A DNA stretch of 26,427 bases from Basidiobolus ranarum (taxonomy: Eukaryota; Basidiobolomycota; Basidiobolomycetes; Basidiobolales), in contig JASJQH010000131.1 of assembly GCA_040143965.1 (NCBI GenBank), positions 1-26,427 of the forward strand, read 5' to 3'. The position numbers and the translations under genes are program-made. The notes beneath the pieces were generated by a model, which was not told where the DNA came from, made no database searches, and saw only the letters and a list, made by a program, of their open reading frames with translations. Below, piece by piece: positions 9,373 through 19,630 of this stretch; within the stretch, counting starts at the first letter, position 1; each line of letters begins with the position of its first letter.

Positions 9373-10338
9373 ATGAGTCTCTACAAGCTGGTTGGCATCC
9401 TCTGCTCCGCCTCCCTAATTTATGCCGCCCCATATGGAAACGCAGAGAAGACGCTAAATCGTATCAAGACAATCGTTGTATTTGGGGATTCTTACAGTGA
9501 CACTGGTAACGTATTTAAACTCACCAACAAGACCTACCCACCCCCTTACTACTATGATGGTCACTTTTCCAATGGTCGCATGTGGCCTGAGTACCTTCAA
9601 GAAATCACACATTGGAAGGTGATAAACTATGCCTATGGGGGAGCGACAGGCAAGTGAATGTTTTGAATTTAGTTGGAAGTTAGCTTGGAAAGTTATCTAA
9701 CACCACTTCATGTAGTTAACAACAAGGTCATCCAAGGATACACGGGTCCTGGCAATGATATTCCAGTTCCTAGCATTACTGACCAGATTGAGACACATAA
9801 GAATTTCCTCACCAGCAACCCAAATGAGTCCAACCCTAGCTCAACCTTGTATGTAATTGAACCAGCAGGAAACGATTATTTCTACGGGGGACTTTCTATC
9901 TTACCTCAATCAGTAGCCATGAATATTTACAAGGCCTCCCAGGTGCTCTTTGAGCCACCATTTTCTGGGGAACACTTTTTGTACTTTAACGTTGCATTGG
10001 ATCATCTACCATATTACTTGGACAACTCAAACGTTACAGTTAGAAACCACGCACGCAACGATCGAATCACGCACAACAAAGTTTTGAACGACTTAGTCCG
10101 CAGCAATTCTAGAGTGAAGGGCAAAGTGTTTGATTTGAATAGATTCTTGCAGAAGGAATTGATCACCCCCAAGTATGTAGACCCTGAGATCCCCTGTATC
10201 AAAGACTCCAGTACACCTAATGGAGCGCCGGAAATATGCGAGAATCCTGAAAAGAAAGTCTTTTGGGACTTGTATCATCCAACCACCACCGCTCACCAAA
10301 TGATGGCAAAGGCCATCATTAATACCATTGCGCATTAA
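9373..10338 (+). CDS. secreted GDSL-family esterase/lipase, 299 residues
   Basis: A serine hydrolase of the GDSL (SGNH) family that hydrolyses ester bonds, outside the cell judging by the signal peptide MSLYKLVGILCSASLIYA. Block I is VVFGDSYSDTGN with the nucleophile Ser40. YGGAT is at about residue 88-92. The block III Asn is in AGNDYF (Asn145). The block V dyad is in WDLYHP (Asp277, His280). Exons 9373-9649 and 9716-10338 sum to 900 nt. The 66-nt intron begins GCAAGT and ends TGTAG. It is a GC-AG intron, because joining there gives YGGATVNNKVIQGYTGPG, as in fungal relatives, whereas the nearby GT choices I tried hit stops. All catalytic residues are present and the length is normal. The last codons lie inside a 38-bp tandem duplication. 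The natural substrate cannot be read from sequence. Confidence 0.88.
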
Positions 10339-10412
10339 CTTCACAAAAAGCTATCATTAATACCATTGCGCATTAACTTCACAAAAAGCTATCATTAACT
10401 TCATTAATAAAA
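10315..10412 (+). repeat. 38-bp tandem duplication across the GDSL stop codon
   Basis: The 38 bases at 10315-10352 (starting ATCATTAATACC, containing the codons IINTIAH and the stop) are repeated exactly at 10353-10390. A third, partial ATCATTAACTTCATTAATAAAA follows and supplies an AATAAA-type signal near 10406. It is a recent slippage or repair event that leaves the protein unchanged. Confidence 0.9.
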
Positions 10413-10877
10413 TGCGGGTGTTACAAACCACAGTACTATTGATATACATTAAGAGGCTATCTATTCATCTCCGACAAATGAAACTTCTCTTAGAATGCAC
10501 GAACATATGATAACGAACGAGAACTAGATAATGGCGCTTAACTCAACTACATGATCAACAGAATGATGATATAATGTTAGTCATTCGCCATGTAAATTTA
10601 CTACTTTTCTCCATCACTCTTTTTAAGCTACAACTCTAACCTAACTGCTATTTACTGTATCTTTCATCAAAACTTACATAAACTATATTACCATGATGGA
10701 AGGATGAAATATATTAAGATACAGCATTTCGATTCCTTCGTGTCGTATTGAGTCTCGAAGAGTTGTTACTCCACTTGTTCAACAACACCAACAGTGAGGC
10801 TGGTCGAAAGAATCAATTGAAAGTTGCTTTATTTCCAATTAATAACTGTGATAAATTTGAGCGATTGATTATCAGCC
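10413..10877. other. tail-to-tail intergenic stretch
   Basis: It separates the 3' ends of the plus-strand GDSL gene and the minus-strand alpha/beta hydrolase gene. I see no frame, RNA gene or repeat of note. Confidence 0.5.
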
Positions 10878-11981
10878 CTATTTCTGTAACGCATTCTCCA
10901 CAAAAGTCCATATACGATTAGCAAATTCTATTGCAAACGGGTCTTCTTCACCAGGTTTCACATCATCTGAATCAAAACCATGATCATAATCACCCTCTAC
11001 GATCCAAAGGTCATGTGAAAATCCTTTCTTTTGGAGTGCCTCTGCGACATCAACTGACTGAGCGTAGGGAGTATACCGGTCATTACGTGTATGAATGAGT
11101 AGGGTAGGAGGGTAGCTATTAACTGACGCTATAACATGGGGTATCACCCATTTACGTTGAATTTCCTCTATTGGGGTGTCTTCCCCATATACGTATTTCA
11201 AGTAGGTGCCTTCCTGTGCCATGTAAGAAAACGCCTTGGCTCTACCTTCGAATTGGGTAGCTTTGATGTTGAGTCCTAGGCTAGGGTGTGAGGAAGGAAC
11301 ACTCTTCTCATCCAAGTACTGAGCAACCTCTTCGAATGGTATTAAGCTATCCCTACCAAGTGGTGGATTTGGCTTAGTTGCAGTGTTTACGTTAGGATGA
11401 GTGGGGTCAGCCATAGGATATAAAGCTATGATAGCTTTTGGTGGGGGATCCAAATAGAGGCCAGTAAGTAGGGCTAAGTATCCACCTATATAAACATTCA
11501 TTTAACGCTTTGTGAGTTTATGAATTTGGTGGTGAAAATTACTTGAAATTCTCTTACCTGAACTTCCACCTGCGATAACAATACTTTCGGTATCTACTTT
11601 TTCAGGGCCAATCTGTTGGGGTAATTCGGACTTTGCCCACTCTACCACATCTTTTACGTCTTGGAAAATCTCCTCTATCTTGACCTGTGGGGCCAAACGA
11701 TAGTCAGCATTAATGACAATCATTCCACGCTTCGTAGCCTAGAAAAGAAATTCCAATTTAACCGAAAGTCATGTACTAGATTAAAGATATGTAGTTACAG
11801 AATAGAACACATGCTCTCCAACGTTATGTCGATTATCAAAAACCAGGGCACCGAGATGAAAGAAAATTAACACCGGTGCTTTTTTACCAGTAAAATTTGG
11901 TAAATATACATCAGCGGCTACTTCACAACCTTTAGAATCTACCTTGTAGATGTAAGTTTTTGCTTCTGTAGTTGGAGGCAT
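10878..11981 (-). CDS. alpha/beta hydrolase (HSL-type esterase), 323 residues
   Basis: A carboxylester-hydrolase-like protein, probably cytosolic since there is no signal peptide. Exons 11981-11799, 11738-11558 and 11485-10878 sum to 972 nt; both introns (60 and 72 nt) are GT-AG. Motifs in order are FFHLGALVF at about residue 40-48, DYRLAPQ at about 73-79, the nucleophile elbow GGSSGG (Ser121) split by intron 2, IHTRNDRYTP with the acid Asp257, and YDHGFD with the base His290. The order and spacing match the alpha/beta hydrolase-3 (hormone-sensitive lipase-like) family. The oxyanion motif is odd: the family usually has HGG or HGGG, here HLGA, so the first glycine is leucine. The triad is intact, so it could be active with altered kinetics or have taken a non-catalytic role. 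TATATATA at about 12087 is a possible promoter element. Confidence 0.82.
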
Positions 11982-11999
11982 TTTATTATGGTTGTCATG

Positions 12000-12345
12000 G
12001 AATCCAAATCTAATTATATACTGTCTAGTGGTTTGTTATTAACACGAAGTTACATGACGAAAATATCCGACTGCGGCTTAGCACTATATATATTGGGACA
12101 TCCATATGACTCACTTGTTACACAGTTTGATAATCATCTTTGTATAGCATATGGGTAATCCGATAGAGATACTGAGTAGAGCTTTAAGCCATTCAACTAA
12201 CTAAAAAGAAAGTAGAAATGGAGACGTGAATCATAGTTTCTTAGCTCATGGAATGTCATCAAGTATTAGACTGTTTCAAAGTAGATGTCAGAGCTTTGGT
12301 GAAATCTCTCTGATGTTTCGAAGAAATGCAAGGCGTTGATAAGGT
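12000..12345. other. divergent promoter region
   Basis: It lies between the minus-strand hydrolase start (11981) and the plus-strand gene starting at 12393. It contains TATATATA at about 12085-12093 for the former. I see no genes. Confidence 0.45.
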
Positions 12346-12353
12346 TATAAAAG
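12346..12353 (+). promoter_or_regulatory. TATA box (TATAAAAG) that decides the start of the next gene
   Basis: TATAAAAG lies 13 nt before the ATG at 12366 and 40 nt before the ATG at 12393. Transcription normally begins 25 nt or more beyond TATA, so the second ATG is favoured; that one also begins directly with a signal peptide. Confidence 0.6.
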
Positions 12354-12392
12354 GAGGGTCATTAGATGCTAGATATTGACAACAACTCTGCT

Positions 12393-12785
12393 ATGAAATC
12401 CACACTTTCGTACATCCCTGCCCTATTATTCCTAGCTCAAGGAATCTACTGTTCCGAGCAGCGCACTGAAGTTCGAGTCAAAGTGGATGTTGAAAATGAG
12501 ATTGAGAGCCGTGAGAGATTTGCTGGTCATTTTTCTCGGTTCCTTAAGGATACAGAAGAGTTAGTAAGTCGCTTTAAAGGGGAAATTCGATCGGAGCATG
12601 AACGACGAGTACGTACTAAGCATCAAGCATTACGAAAGATAAATTCTTTAGAGGAAGAAGTCAAGCGCCGCTGGAATCACGTCAAAAGGCATCCACATGG
12701 CCATAAATACGACAAGTGGTTAAAGGATATTGCCAATATCCATTCCAGAATTGCCAAGATTCGAAAAATGATTCAGAAATTATAA
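12393..12785 (+). CDS. small secreted charged helical protein, 130 residues
   Basis: No family recognised. Starting at 12393 gives the signal peptide MKSTLSYIPALLFLAQGIYC; the in-frame ATG at 12366 would add nine residues in front of it and is disfavoured by the TATA position. The mature part is about 110 residues, rich in Arg, Lys and Glu with almost no proline or glycine. It shows heptad-like hydrophobic spacing (FAGHFSRFLKDTEELVSRF and INSLEEEVKRRWNHVKR), suggesting one or two long amphipathic helices or a coiled coil. It has no cysteine beyond the cleavage region. A short HPHGH stretch near residue 100 could bind metal. AATAAA follows the stop at about 12796. It could be a secreted effector-like or structural peptide; the function is unknown. 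Confidence 0.62.
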   Translation: MKSTLSYIPALLFLAQGIYCSEQRTEVRVKVDVENEIESRERFAGHFSRFLKDTEELVSRFKGEIRSEHERRVRTKHQALRKINSLEEEVKRRWNHVKRHPHGHKYDKWLKDIANIHSRIAKIRKMIQKL

Positions 12786-12844
12786 GCCATTCATTAATAA
12801 ACATCGACTATTTTTTAATGTTGAAACTGTTTCAAGGTACGATG

Positions 12845-13485
12845 TCATAAATGATCTAAGCCACGTGTTTTTATGATTGGGCCTACCTTCCGTTTCATCT
12901 GTACTTCTTTCCCCAATTGATTAGTATACTTGGCCATTATTTGCATGGCGGGGCCTTTGCTTTGATCTCTCATACTAACTCTCTTGATTATAGCAGTAGC
13001 ATCGACTTTCTCTTTCGATAGATTAAATCTGATTCATCAGTAATTATAGAGAATTGGACTATTCCGAGAACATTCCCGTCGATTTCAAATTCCCCTGATT
13101 TATGAAGCAGAGAAGGTGCATCCCAGATCAAACGAATGCACTAACACGATGCATACAAGAGGATGTCACCTGTCCATGATTCAGTCAACTAGGTTGTATG
13201 TATCACTTGGTACCATCCAGATGAACAGTCAAGGAGAGATCCATTACAAATAGACCCCGGTGTTTTGCAAAGAACACTCCGAGTGGATGTTTGTAGTAAA
13301 GGGATTGATTTAGGGAGGGATGAGGTTCAATTTGGGTAGAGAAGATCGCTATTCAGGGTCGAGATAGGGTGGGTATCACTTGCTCGATCACTATCTTGGT
13401 GAACTCAGTTACCTCATCCTGATGACGACTTAATATCTCAGTTTCCCGTTTACCAGCTGCTTTAGGTTTCCCATGCACATTATAC
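12845..13485 (-). pseudogene. decayed protein-coding gene, family unknown
   Basis: The minus strand reads as four blocks with protein-like composition: GKPKAAGKRETEILSRHQDE at the 5' side; then SLYYKHPLGVFFAKHRG; then RLIWDAPSLLHKSGEFEIDG; and last KGPAMQIMAKYTNQLGKEVQ, ending near 12845. The blocks follow in order with little gap but are interrupted by several stops and at least two frame changes, and I find no splice sites that would join them. The base composition is also less AT-rich than the flanks. I read it as a gene lost fairly recently, on the order of 200 codons. I do not recognise the family and see no hallmark of any mobile element. Confidence 0.5.
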
Positions 13486-13535
13486 TATTGATGAGCGTTT
13501 TATGTAAACAAAACAATGATTGGTCAGACTTTCAT

Positions 13536-13550
13536 AGCCCTAACCCTAAC
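13536..13550. promoter_or_regulatory. telobox-like CCCTAACCCTAA word upstream of the GH31 gene
   Basis: AGCCCTAACCCTAAC lies about 90-100 nt upstream of the alpha-glucosidase ATG. It may be a site for a TTAGGG-binding factor or an interstitial telomere scar; the promoter position favours the former. Confidence 0.4.
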
Positions 13551-13637
13551 TGTTTGCAGAAGAACTGGATGTCAAACACTGATAAATAGCAACTGCAGTC
13601 ACAAGTCTCATACACATATCGCATGTTTCATTAAGAA

Positions 13638-16267
13638 ATGGTTCAGTGGCAATCTCTAATATATTTCGGTTTATTGGGGATCTCTTCATTAGTTCACGCA
13701 CAGTATCGTAACTCTACTCAAGTAGGCTCCTCTAATTGTCCCGGATATCGAATAATTGAAATTCAAAATCAAGGGGACTCTATTCATTCTAAGCTCTCTC
13801 TTCGCGATCAGCCCTGCAACCAATACGGCAAAGATGTTAAAGATATAGTTCTGGATGTGTCTTACGATAACTCTCGTTTAAGAGTTAAAATTTCGGATGC
13901 TGAACACAAGCATTGGGAAGTTCCTGCCAATCTATGGACCCCAGATATAAACTACCGTTCGAAGATATCCATAAATCAATTGCTCGAATTTTCATATGTT
14001 CAAAATCCATTTTCTTTCTCTGTTAAACGTAAAAATACAGGGGAGGTAATCTTCGATACTGCTGGTCACCGATTAGTTTTCGAAGATCAATACCTTGAAT
14101 TGTCGTCCACACTTCCGGATGATGCAAATATTTATGGGCTTGGTGAAGTGGTAGATACCTTTCGTAGAAACCCCACCAACACGACTCAAACGATGTGGGC
14201 ACGAGATGCTGCAGATCCTGTACGGGAAAATGTGTATGGTATTCACCCGTTCTATATCGAGCTACGAGGTGGTAAAGCTCACGGTGTTCAGATTCTCAAC
14301 AGTTATGGCATGGATGTATTTTTAGCTAATCAATCGATTACCTATAAAGCCATTGGAGGCGTTCTGGATTTTTCTTTCTACCCTGGCCCTGATGCATATG
14401 AGGTTATTAATCAGTACACCGCCACCGTCGGTAGGCCTCATCAAATTGCTTACTGGTCGCTTGGGTTCCATCAATGTAAGCACCAAACTATACTACTGAG
14501 AAGACAAGTGTAAACTAACCGCTTCTTTATATAGGCAAATATGGTTATGTTGATATCGATGAGGTTGAGAGTGTAGTTCGAAATTATTCGTTAGCAAAGA
14601 TCCCACTAGAGACTATGTGGACCGACATTGACTACATGGATATGTTTAAGGACTTCACTTTAGACCCTATCAACTATCCATTGGATCGTGTTCAAAAATT
14701 CATATCAAAATTGCATCAAGATAACCAGAAGTATGTAGTGATAATAGACCCGGCTATTGGGCGTAATGAGAGCTACCCCGCTTGGATCGAAGGAGTAGAA
14801 CAAGACGTATTTATCAAGAATCCCGATGGGTCTATTTATATTGGTCAAGTCTGGCCAGGATACACTGCCTTTCCGGATTGGTTTGCTTCTAATACTGATA
14901 GTTGGTGGACTACTCAAATTGCTCGATTTATGAAAGATGTTCCAGTAGATGGCCTTTGGATTGACATGAATGAACCTTCTTCATTCTGCACTGGCTCATG
15001 CGGCTCTAACCGTACAGGTATCCCACCCTATCCTTGGTTGGACCCCAATTACAAACCCGATATACCTCAAACATTTCCTGAGCCTCCGTATGCTATTCAT
15101 AACGCTTATGGTAACCTTTCAGTTAAGACTGTCAGCACAGATGCTCTTCATCAAAATGGACTTACCGAGTATCAGGTCCATAATTTGTATGGTCATATGG
15201 AGGCCATCGCCACTCGAAAATCACTACTCTCTATTGAGCCTAAGAAACGGCCTTTTGTATTAGGACGATCCACATTTTCAGGCTCTGGTGCATACGAAGG
15301 GCACTGGACAGGTGACAATTGGTCTACATGGGAGCTACTCAAATACTCTATTTCTGGTGTATTAAGTTTCCAAATGTTTGGTATCCCATATGTTGGTGCA
15401 GATATTTGCGGATTTAATGGAAATACTACAGAAGAATTATGTCTTCGATGGATTCAACTTGGCTCTCTATACCCATTCTCACGCAACCATAACGGAAAGG
15501 GAAGTATAGGACAAGAGCTGTATTTATGGGAATCTGTAGCTGAGGCCAGTCGAAAGGCATTATACACTCGTTATGAGTTACTTCCATACATGTATACTTT
15601 ATTCCAACACGCACACGAGATTGGGTATCCGGTTTGGAGACCCTTACCCTTCGAATTCCCGAATGATAGTGAAATGCTTAATAATGACGTTCAATTCCTC
15701 GTTGGTCCGGGGATTCTTGTTTCACCAGTACTTGCAGAGGGTGCGACATCTGTTGATGTTCAAATCCCCGAAGGAAAATGGTACGATTTTTACAGTTGGG
15801 AAAGTGTCAGTGGGCCTACCAAACAAACAGTGTCAGCCCCATTGAACGGTCGTATACCCCTACATTTACGCGGTGGGCATATCATCACCACTCAAGAGCC
15901 TTCCATTACCCTCACCCAATCTCGTAAAAATCCTTTCGGTTTACTGGTGGCCTTGGACGAAATGGATAGTGCTAAAGGAGATCTTTACCTGGATGATGGT
16001 GAAAGTCTACAAGTTGGCAAGGAATATAGCAGCATTTTTTATCGAGCCACTTCTCGTGGAATTAACTCTAATGGTTACTTTGGATATCAAAGCAATGGTA
16101 TGTTGAAGAACATCACTATTCTAGGATTGAAGAAACAACCAAGCAAAGTGGTCGTCAATGGGCGACTTCTTTCTACTAGTCAGTTCAGCTATGATACTGA
16201 TAAAGCAACGTTCATTATCACACAGTTAAATATCAGCATGGACAAATCGTTTAATGTGGCGTTTTAA
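13638..16267 (+). CDS. secreted GH31 alpha-glucosidase, 856 residues
   Basis: A glycoside hydrolase family 31 enzyme that releases glucose from the non-reducing ends of alpha-1,4 (and often alpha-1,6) glucans such as maltose and starch fragments, outside the cell. The signal peptide MVQWQSLIYFGLLGISSLVHA is followed by the N-terminal galactose-mutarotase-like domain, with YGLGE at about residue 169. The catalytic barrel has WTDIDYM at 308-314, the nucleophile Asp423 in GLWIDMNEPSSF and the acid/base Asp540 in HWTGDNWSTW. Beta domains follow to the C-terminus. Exons 13638-14475 and 14535-16267 sum to 2571 nt; the 59-nt GT-AG intron falls inside SLGFHQC|KYGY. Length and motifs are complete and many Asn-x-Ser/Thr glycosylation sites fit secretion. 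AATAAA is at about 16336. Neighbouring hydrolase genes suggest a degradative locus, but co-regulation is not shown. Confidence 0.95.
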
Positions 16268-16904
16268 AGGAGTATTTATTGTATGCAGTTCACAACCTAA
16301 CCGTATTTGATAGAGTCATCAGATTTGTCATTGTACAATAAATGTTGTCAGTTATATGGTACAGTAACTTCTAACTGGATTTTATTAAATTCCAAACAAT
16401 GACTATAAAGCCCGACTCAAAATCCGGTATTGTTGACACAAGTGACTTCATTAAAGAGTCACTCTATTGACATCACCCATGATCAAATCTACCACCGATC
16501 AAATTATATGGATGTGTATTTGAATGTTAATTAACATATCTCATGTGGCTGAGTTCTAATAGCATAATTGGGAAGAATCCTCTCCAACTCCGCAATACTA
16601 TATTAGCTTGGTCGCCAAGAAGCTTAGTAAAAAGCATAGGCACGTGAGGCGTATATAGAGTGGGTTTATATAGGGCTTGAGAAGTGAAGCTGTATGCACC
16701 AAAGAGTTCTGATTGGTTAACAAAGGTAAGATGAACTTGAAAGCAAGGTAGACGCAACTTCCACGCTGACACATCTCAAATGCGCCTAAATCATGGAAAG
16801 CAAGGCTCATGATCGTTGCCACTGGTGATAAATATTTACCCGTGAAGCTGGAAAGCCAATAAATTGGCGTCCAAGATCTATAGTGAATTTTCTCACACTT
16901 GTAA
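16268..16904. other. intergenic / promoter of the phosphatase gene
   Basis: It contains the poly(A) signal of the GH31 gene (AATAAA at about 16336) and TATATAG and TATATAGG words at about 16651-16670 that may serve the gene at 16905. Minus-strand frames of 81 and 108 codons here have random composition and lack family motifs. Confidence 0.45.
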
Positions 16905-17879
16905 ATGAAACTTCTATTTATCATCTGTTTGACTCACACTACAGTTGCCCTTCTGATCAACGTTGCAATCCCTCTCCGACAAAATCTATTTGGGATTGCC
17001 AACAAGTGGAAAATTCAACCTACTGGAGATCCACCAGCCCGAATTGAGGAACTAGATTTGCCTGACTCGAAGCAACGCTTGATCGTTATTGGTGATGTAC
17101 ATGGGAATTTGAGCCCATTCAATGAGTTACTGGAGAAGTTGAACTATAACTCCAGTCACGATCATTTGGTACTTACCGGAGATATTATCGGTAAAGGGCC
17201 ACAATCAATAGAGGTACTCAAGAAAGCCAAGGAGGTTAAAGCTGGGTGTGTCAGAGGAAATCACGATAATTTACTTATAGAATGGCGACAATTTCTCCAG
17301 CAATTATCGAGCTCAGCAGATAAAAATCCCTTTCCAACCGATCTGAAACCCAAAAGTCCATATTATCCATTGGCTAGGTACTTCGTATTTGCCTCAACTC
17401 CATGAACCATCCTGAATTGCTTATGTCCTTGTAGGAAACTTGATTCAGAGCTTTATGAATATCTCACATCCTGTCCAATTATACTGTCAGTGCCAAGGTA
17501 TTCTCTGTACATCCTACATGCTGGAGTAGATCCCACTCGTCCGATGGTTGAGCAAGATGCTACTGTGGTTATGAATGTCAAAAACCTGCTAGCCGACGGT
17601 ACGCCAACTAGGCATAACAAATTAGGCAAGCACTGGTCAGATTTATGGAATTTGAAGCAGGAAGCAATAGGGGAGAATGCTACCACCATCGTTTATGGCC
17701 ATCAAGCGTCGCGAGGCTTGAATATCAAGCCATATTCCATCGGGTTGGATACTGGATGTGTTTATGGCAGACAACTTACTGCCATGGTATTTCCAGGTAA
17801 CGAGCTATTCAGTGTCAATTGTGACAAACATGCAAGGAAACCATTTTCCTACCTGCCTATTTTCGAGGATTTCTTTTAA
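16905..17879 (+). CDS. PPN2: Ppn2-like calcineurin-fold metallophosphatase, 305 residues
   Basis: Probable endopolyphosphatase: yeast Ppn2 cuts inorganic polyphosphate inside the vacuole with a zinc-dependent calcineurin-type centre. The metal-binding motifs appear in order: GDVHG at residues 63-67, GDIIGKG at 92-98, GNHDN at 118-122, HAGVDP at 186-191 and YGHQASRGL at about 245-253. The last two follow the ApaH/Ppn2 branch, which also includes Ap4A hydrolases and PPP-like phosphatases, so the substrate is inferred. The N-terminal hydrophobic stretch (MKLLFIICLTHTTVALLI) is a signal peptide or signal anchor, consistent with entry into the secretory/vacuolar route. Exons 16905-17377 and 17435-17879 sum to 918 nt; the 57-nt GT-AG intron splits the Arg codon after YYPLA. 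All metal ligands I would expect are present. Confidence 0.82.
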
Positions 17880-18514
17880 CCACTACGGCTGATCACTAGG
17901 CTGATCACAGTTAATCATTTCGTAATTTGAAAATAAACTAATTTATAGAAGAAATCAATCTAACTACTAGCTGATATCATTTTAACTACTAGCTGATCGG
18001 GGCTGGTGTTGCCTAAAGGTGTTACCTGGCGCCAAAGATCCGAAATCCATCGTCATAACAGAATAGAAATCTGCTCATTGTATGGACGGATTTAATCTTT
18101 GTATTGCATGAATAGATCCATATATATATATACATTTAGAACTATGTGGCCAACCAGCATTAAAATTCTGCATAAATGTCGCTTCCTTCTGCGTAGCTTG
18201 TTCATTCAGCCTAGTCTTGTTTTGAGACAAATCAGCCTATCACAACCCCCAACCTTATAGGTATTATCCAGTGATAAAGTTTGCGTGAGACATGGATGAA
18301 AAGCAACTAATCAATTTAATCCGGTCCCTTTTTTCTCTATTCTGTCATCTTTGCGTCAAGAATTCCTTAGACTGCTCTCCCCTTCTATCTTGGCTATATA
18401 TATATCACTCTTCTTTGCCAACAGAATATTCAAAAAAAATTATTCCATCTACTGTTGTTAACTATCGGTCTCTAGTTATTTATTATTATACCTTATATAT
18501 TCCCTGAAGTTGAC
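17880..18514. other. intergenic with short direct repeats
   Basis: GGCTGATCAC occurs at 17887 and 17899, and TAACTACTAGCTGAT at 17961-17975 and 17983-17997, so a GCTGAT core recurs four times. There is an (AT)n run at about 18117-18131. A 71-codon frame from 18292 is low-complexity and most likely 5' leader of the next gene. Confidence 0.5.
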
Positions 18515-19150
18515 ATGTTAGACTTAGCTCGTCGATTCACCAACATGACCTCAGCTTCTCCTTCCTTGCGCCTATCTAGTAACACTAGTTGTTCAGTCCA
18601 GCAAGTCTCACACCTTGGTGTCAATACCCTTGCCAAATATCAAGCAGAAGAGGAGGAGGATTGGGAAGATGATTTTGCTTTTGAACAGGAACTTGCAATC
18701 CCTACATCTATTGAGAATGTACAAGCGTCTTTCAACAGAGATCGAAAATGCATTCTTCAACTCGCCAAAAAAATACAAGAATTAAAGTCAATTGTTCAAA
18801 CTGTGGAGAACTCCGTTAGTCATACTACCGTTAACGACGCATCGTCACCCTTGGCAAGAGATATCCAGCTATCCAAATTCGTAATTGACTTGAGTGAAGA
18901 TCCTTCACACTTATCAGAGTCACTTCAAATGGACACCTTACTTTGCAACCAGCTGCACCAATTTTTATTTTACTGTGATTTGGATACTTGGAATACAATT
19001 GGAGATAGTTCTACTTTCGATTTAGAAAGGACGATACACACACACTCCAAGACCGAAAATTTCTCCCTAGTTCCAGACGTACAGTGGATTGACTTATTGG
19101 CTTTAAAAACTGAAATCCTCCAGTCACGACTGGAATCATATTTATCTTGA
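18515..19150 (+). CDS. hypothetical protein with an EEEEDWEDDF motif, 211 residues
   Basis: No firm family. The ATG at 18515 follows TATATATTCCC about 25 nt upstream; a second in-frame ATG at 18545 could also serve. Residues 1-40 are Ser/Thr-rich. An acidic-aromatic motif EEEEDWEDDFAF lies at about residues 46-57, followed by a predicted helix with heptad-like Leu/Ile spacing (KCILQLAKKIQELKSIVQTVENSV, about 78-101). A Leu-rich helical second half then runs to the end. There is no signal peptide or membrane segment. Short DWDxDF-type motifs occur in fungal scaffold proteins of the septation/mitotic-exit pathway (Byr4/Bfa1), but this resemblance is only to the motif and I do not claim orthology. 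A single exon is assumed. Confidence 0.6.
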   Translation: MLDLARRFTNMTSASPSLRLSSNTSCSVQQVSHLGVNTLAKYQAEEEEDWEDDFAFEQELAIPTSIENVQASFNRDRKCILQLAKKIQELKSIVQTVENSVSHTTVNDASSPLARDIQLSKFVIDLSEDPSHLSESLQMDTLLCNQLHQFLFYCDLDTWNTIGDSSTFDLERTIHTHSKTENFSLVPDVQWIDLLALKTEILQSRLESYLS

Positions 19151-19630
19151 GTACATGATGCTCCCCACGCCCGCCCTCGTATCTAAGACGAGTCAGTCTT
19201 CGCATTATATATAATCAGATCTTGCTCAGACTTTTTGTATTTTATTTAACCTTTCTAACTTGGATCTTGCCATGTAAATACTTAAAGATTCGTTTCCCTT
19301 CACAAATAGATTCCTTTAACACTTGATCAATCCTTGGATATTGATCTCTCAACACCACCTACCTATGTAGCACGTAACCTTGTTTTAAACTGTATACCAC
19401 GATGTACCCATGTCCACACCACTATCTTAAATCTAACCAGGCACTTGTAAAAATAAAATATAGATGACACCATACTCCAGCATGTACTAACGAACCTATT
19501 TCTTTTTCTCTTTAGCATAAGCTTATGCTTTTATACATTCACTGCTTTACTAACTTTATACATATATTAGTTGTTTATTTAAATACAAAATACATTTACA
19601 AGCGAGGTAGTTGAGGTAACTGGTCAATTT
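19151..19630. other. tail-to-tail intergenic stretch
   Basis: It lies between the 3' ends of the plus-strand 211-residue gene and the minus-strand lipase gene. It is AT- and CT-rich with no frame, RNA gene or repeat that I can support. Confidence 0.5.

Noticed and set aside
14705-16106. Other-frame ORFs inside the GH31 gene
   Set aside because: Shadows of a strongly conserved coding frame.
16527-16924. Minus-strand frames of 81 and 108 codons upstream of the phosphatase gene
   Set aside because: Random composition, no motif, overlapping the promoter of a clear gene.
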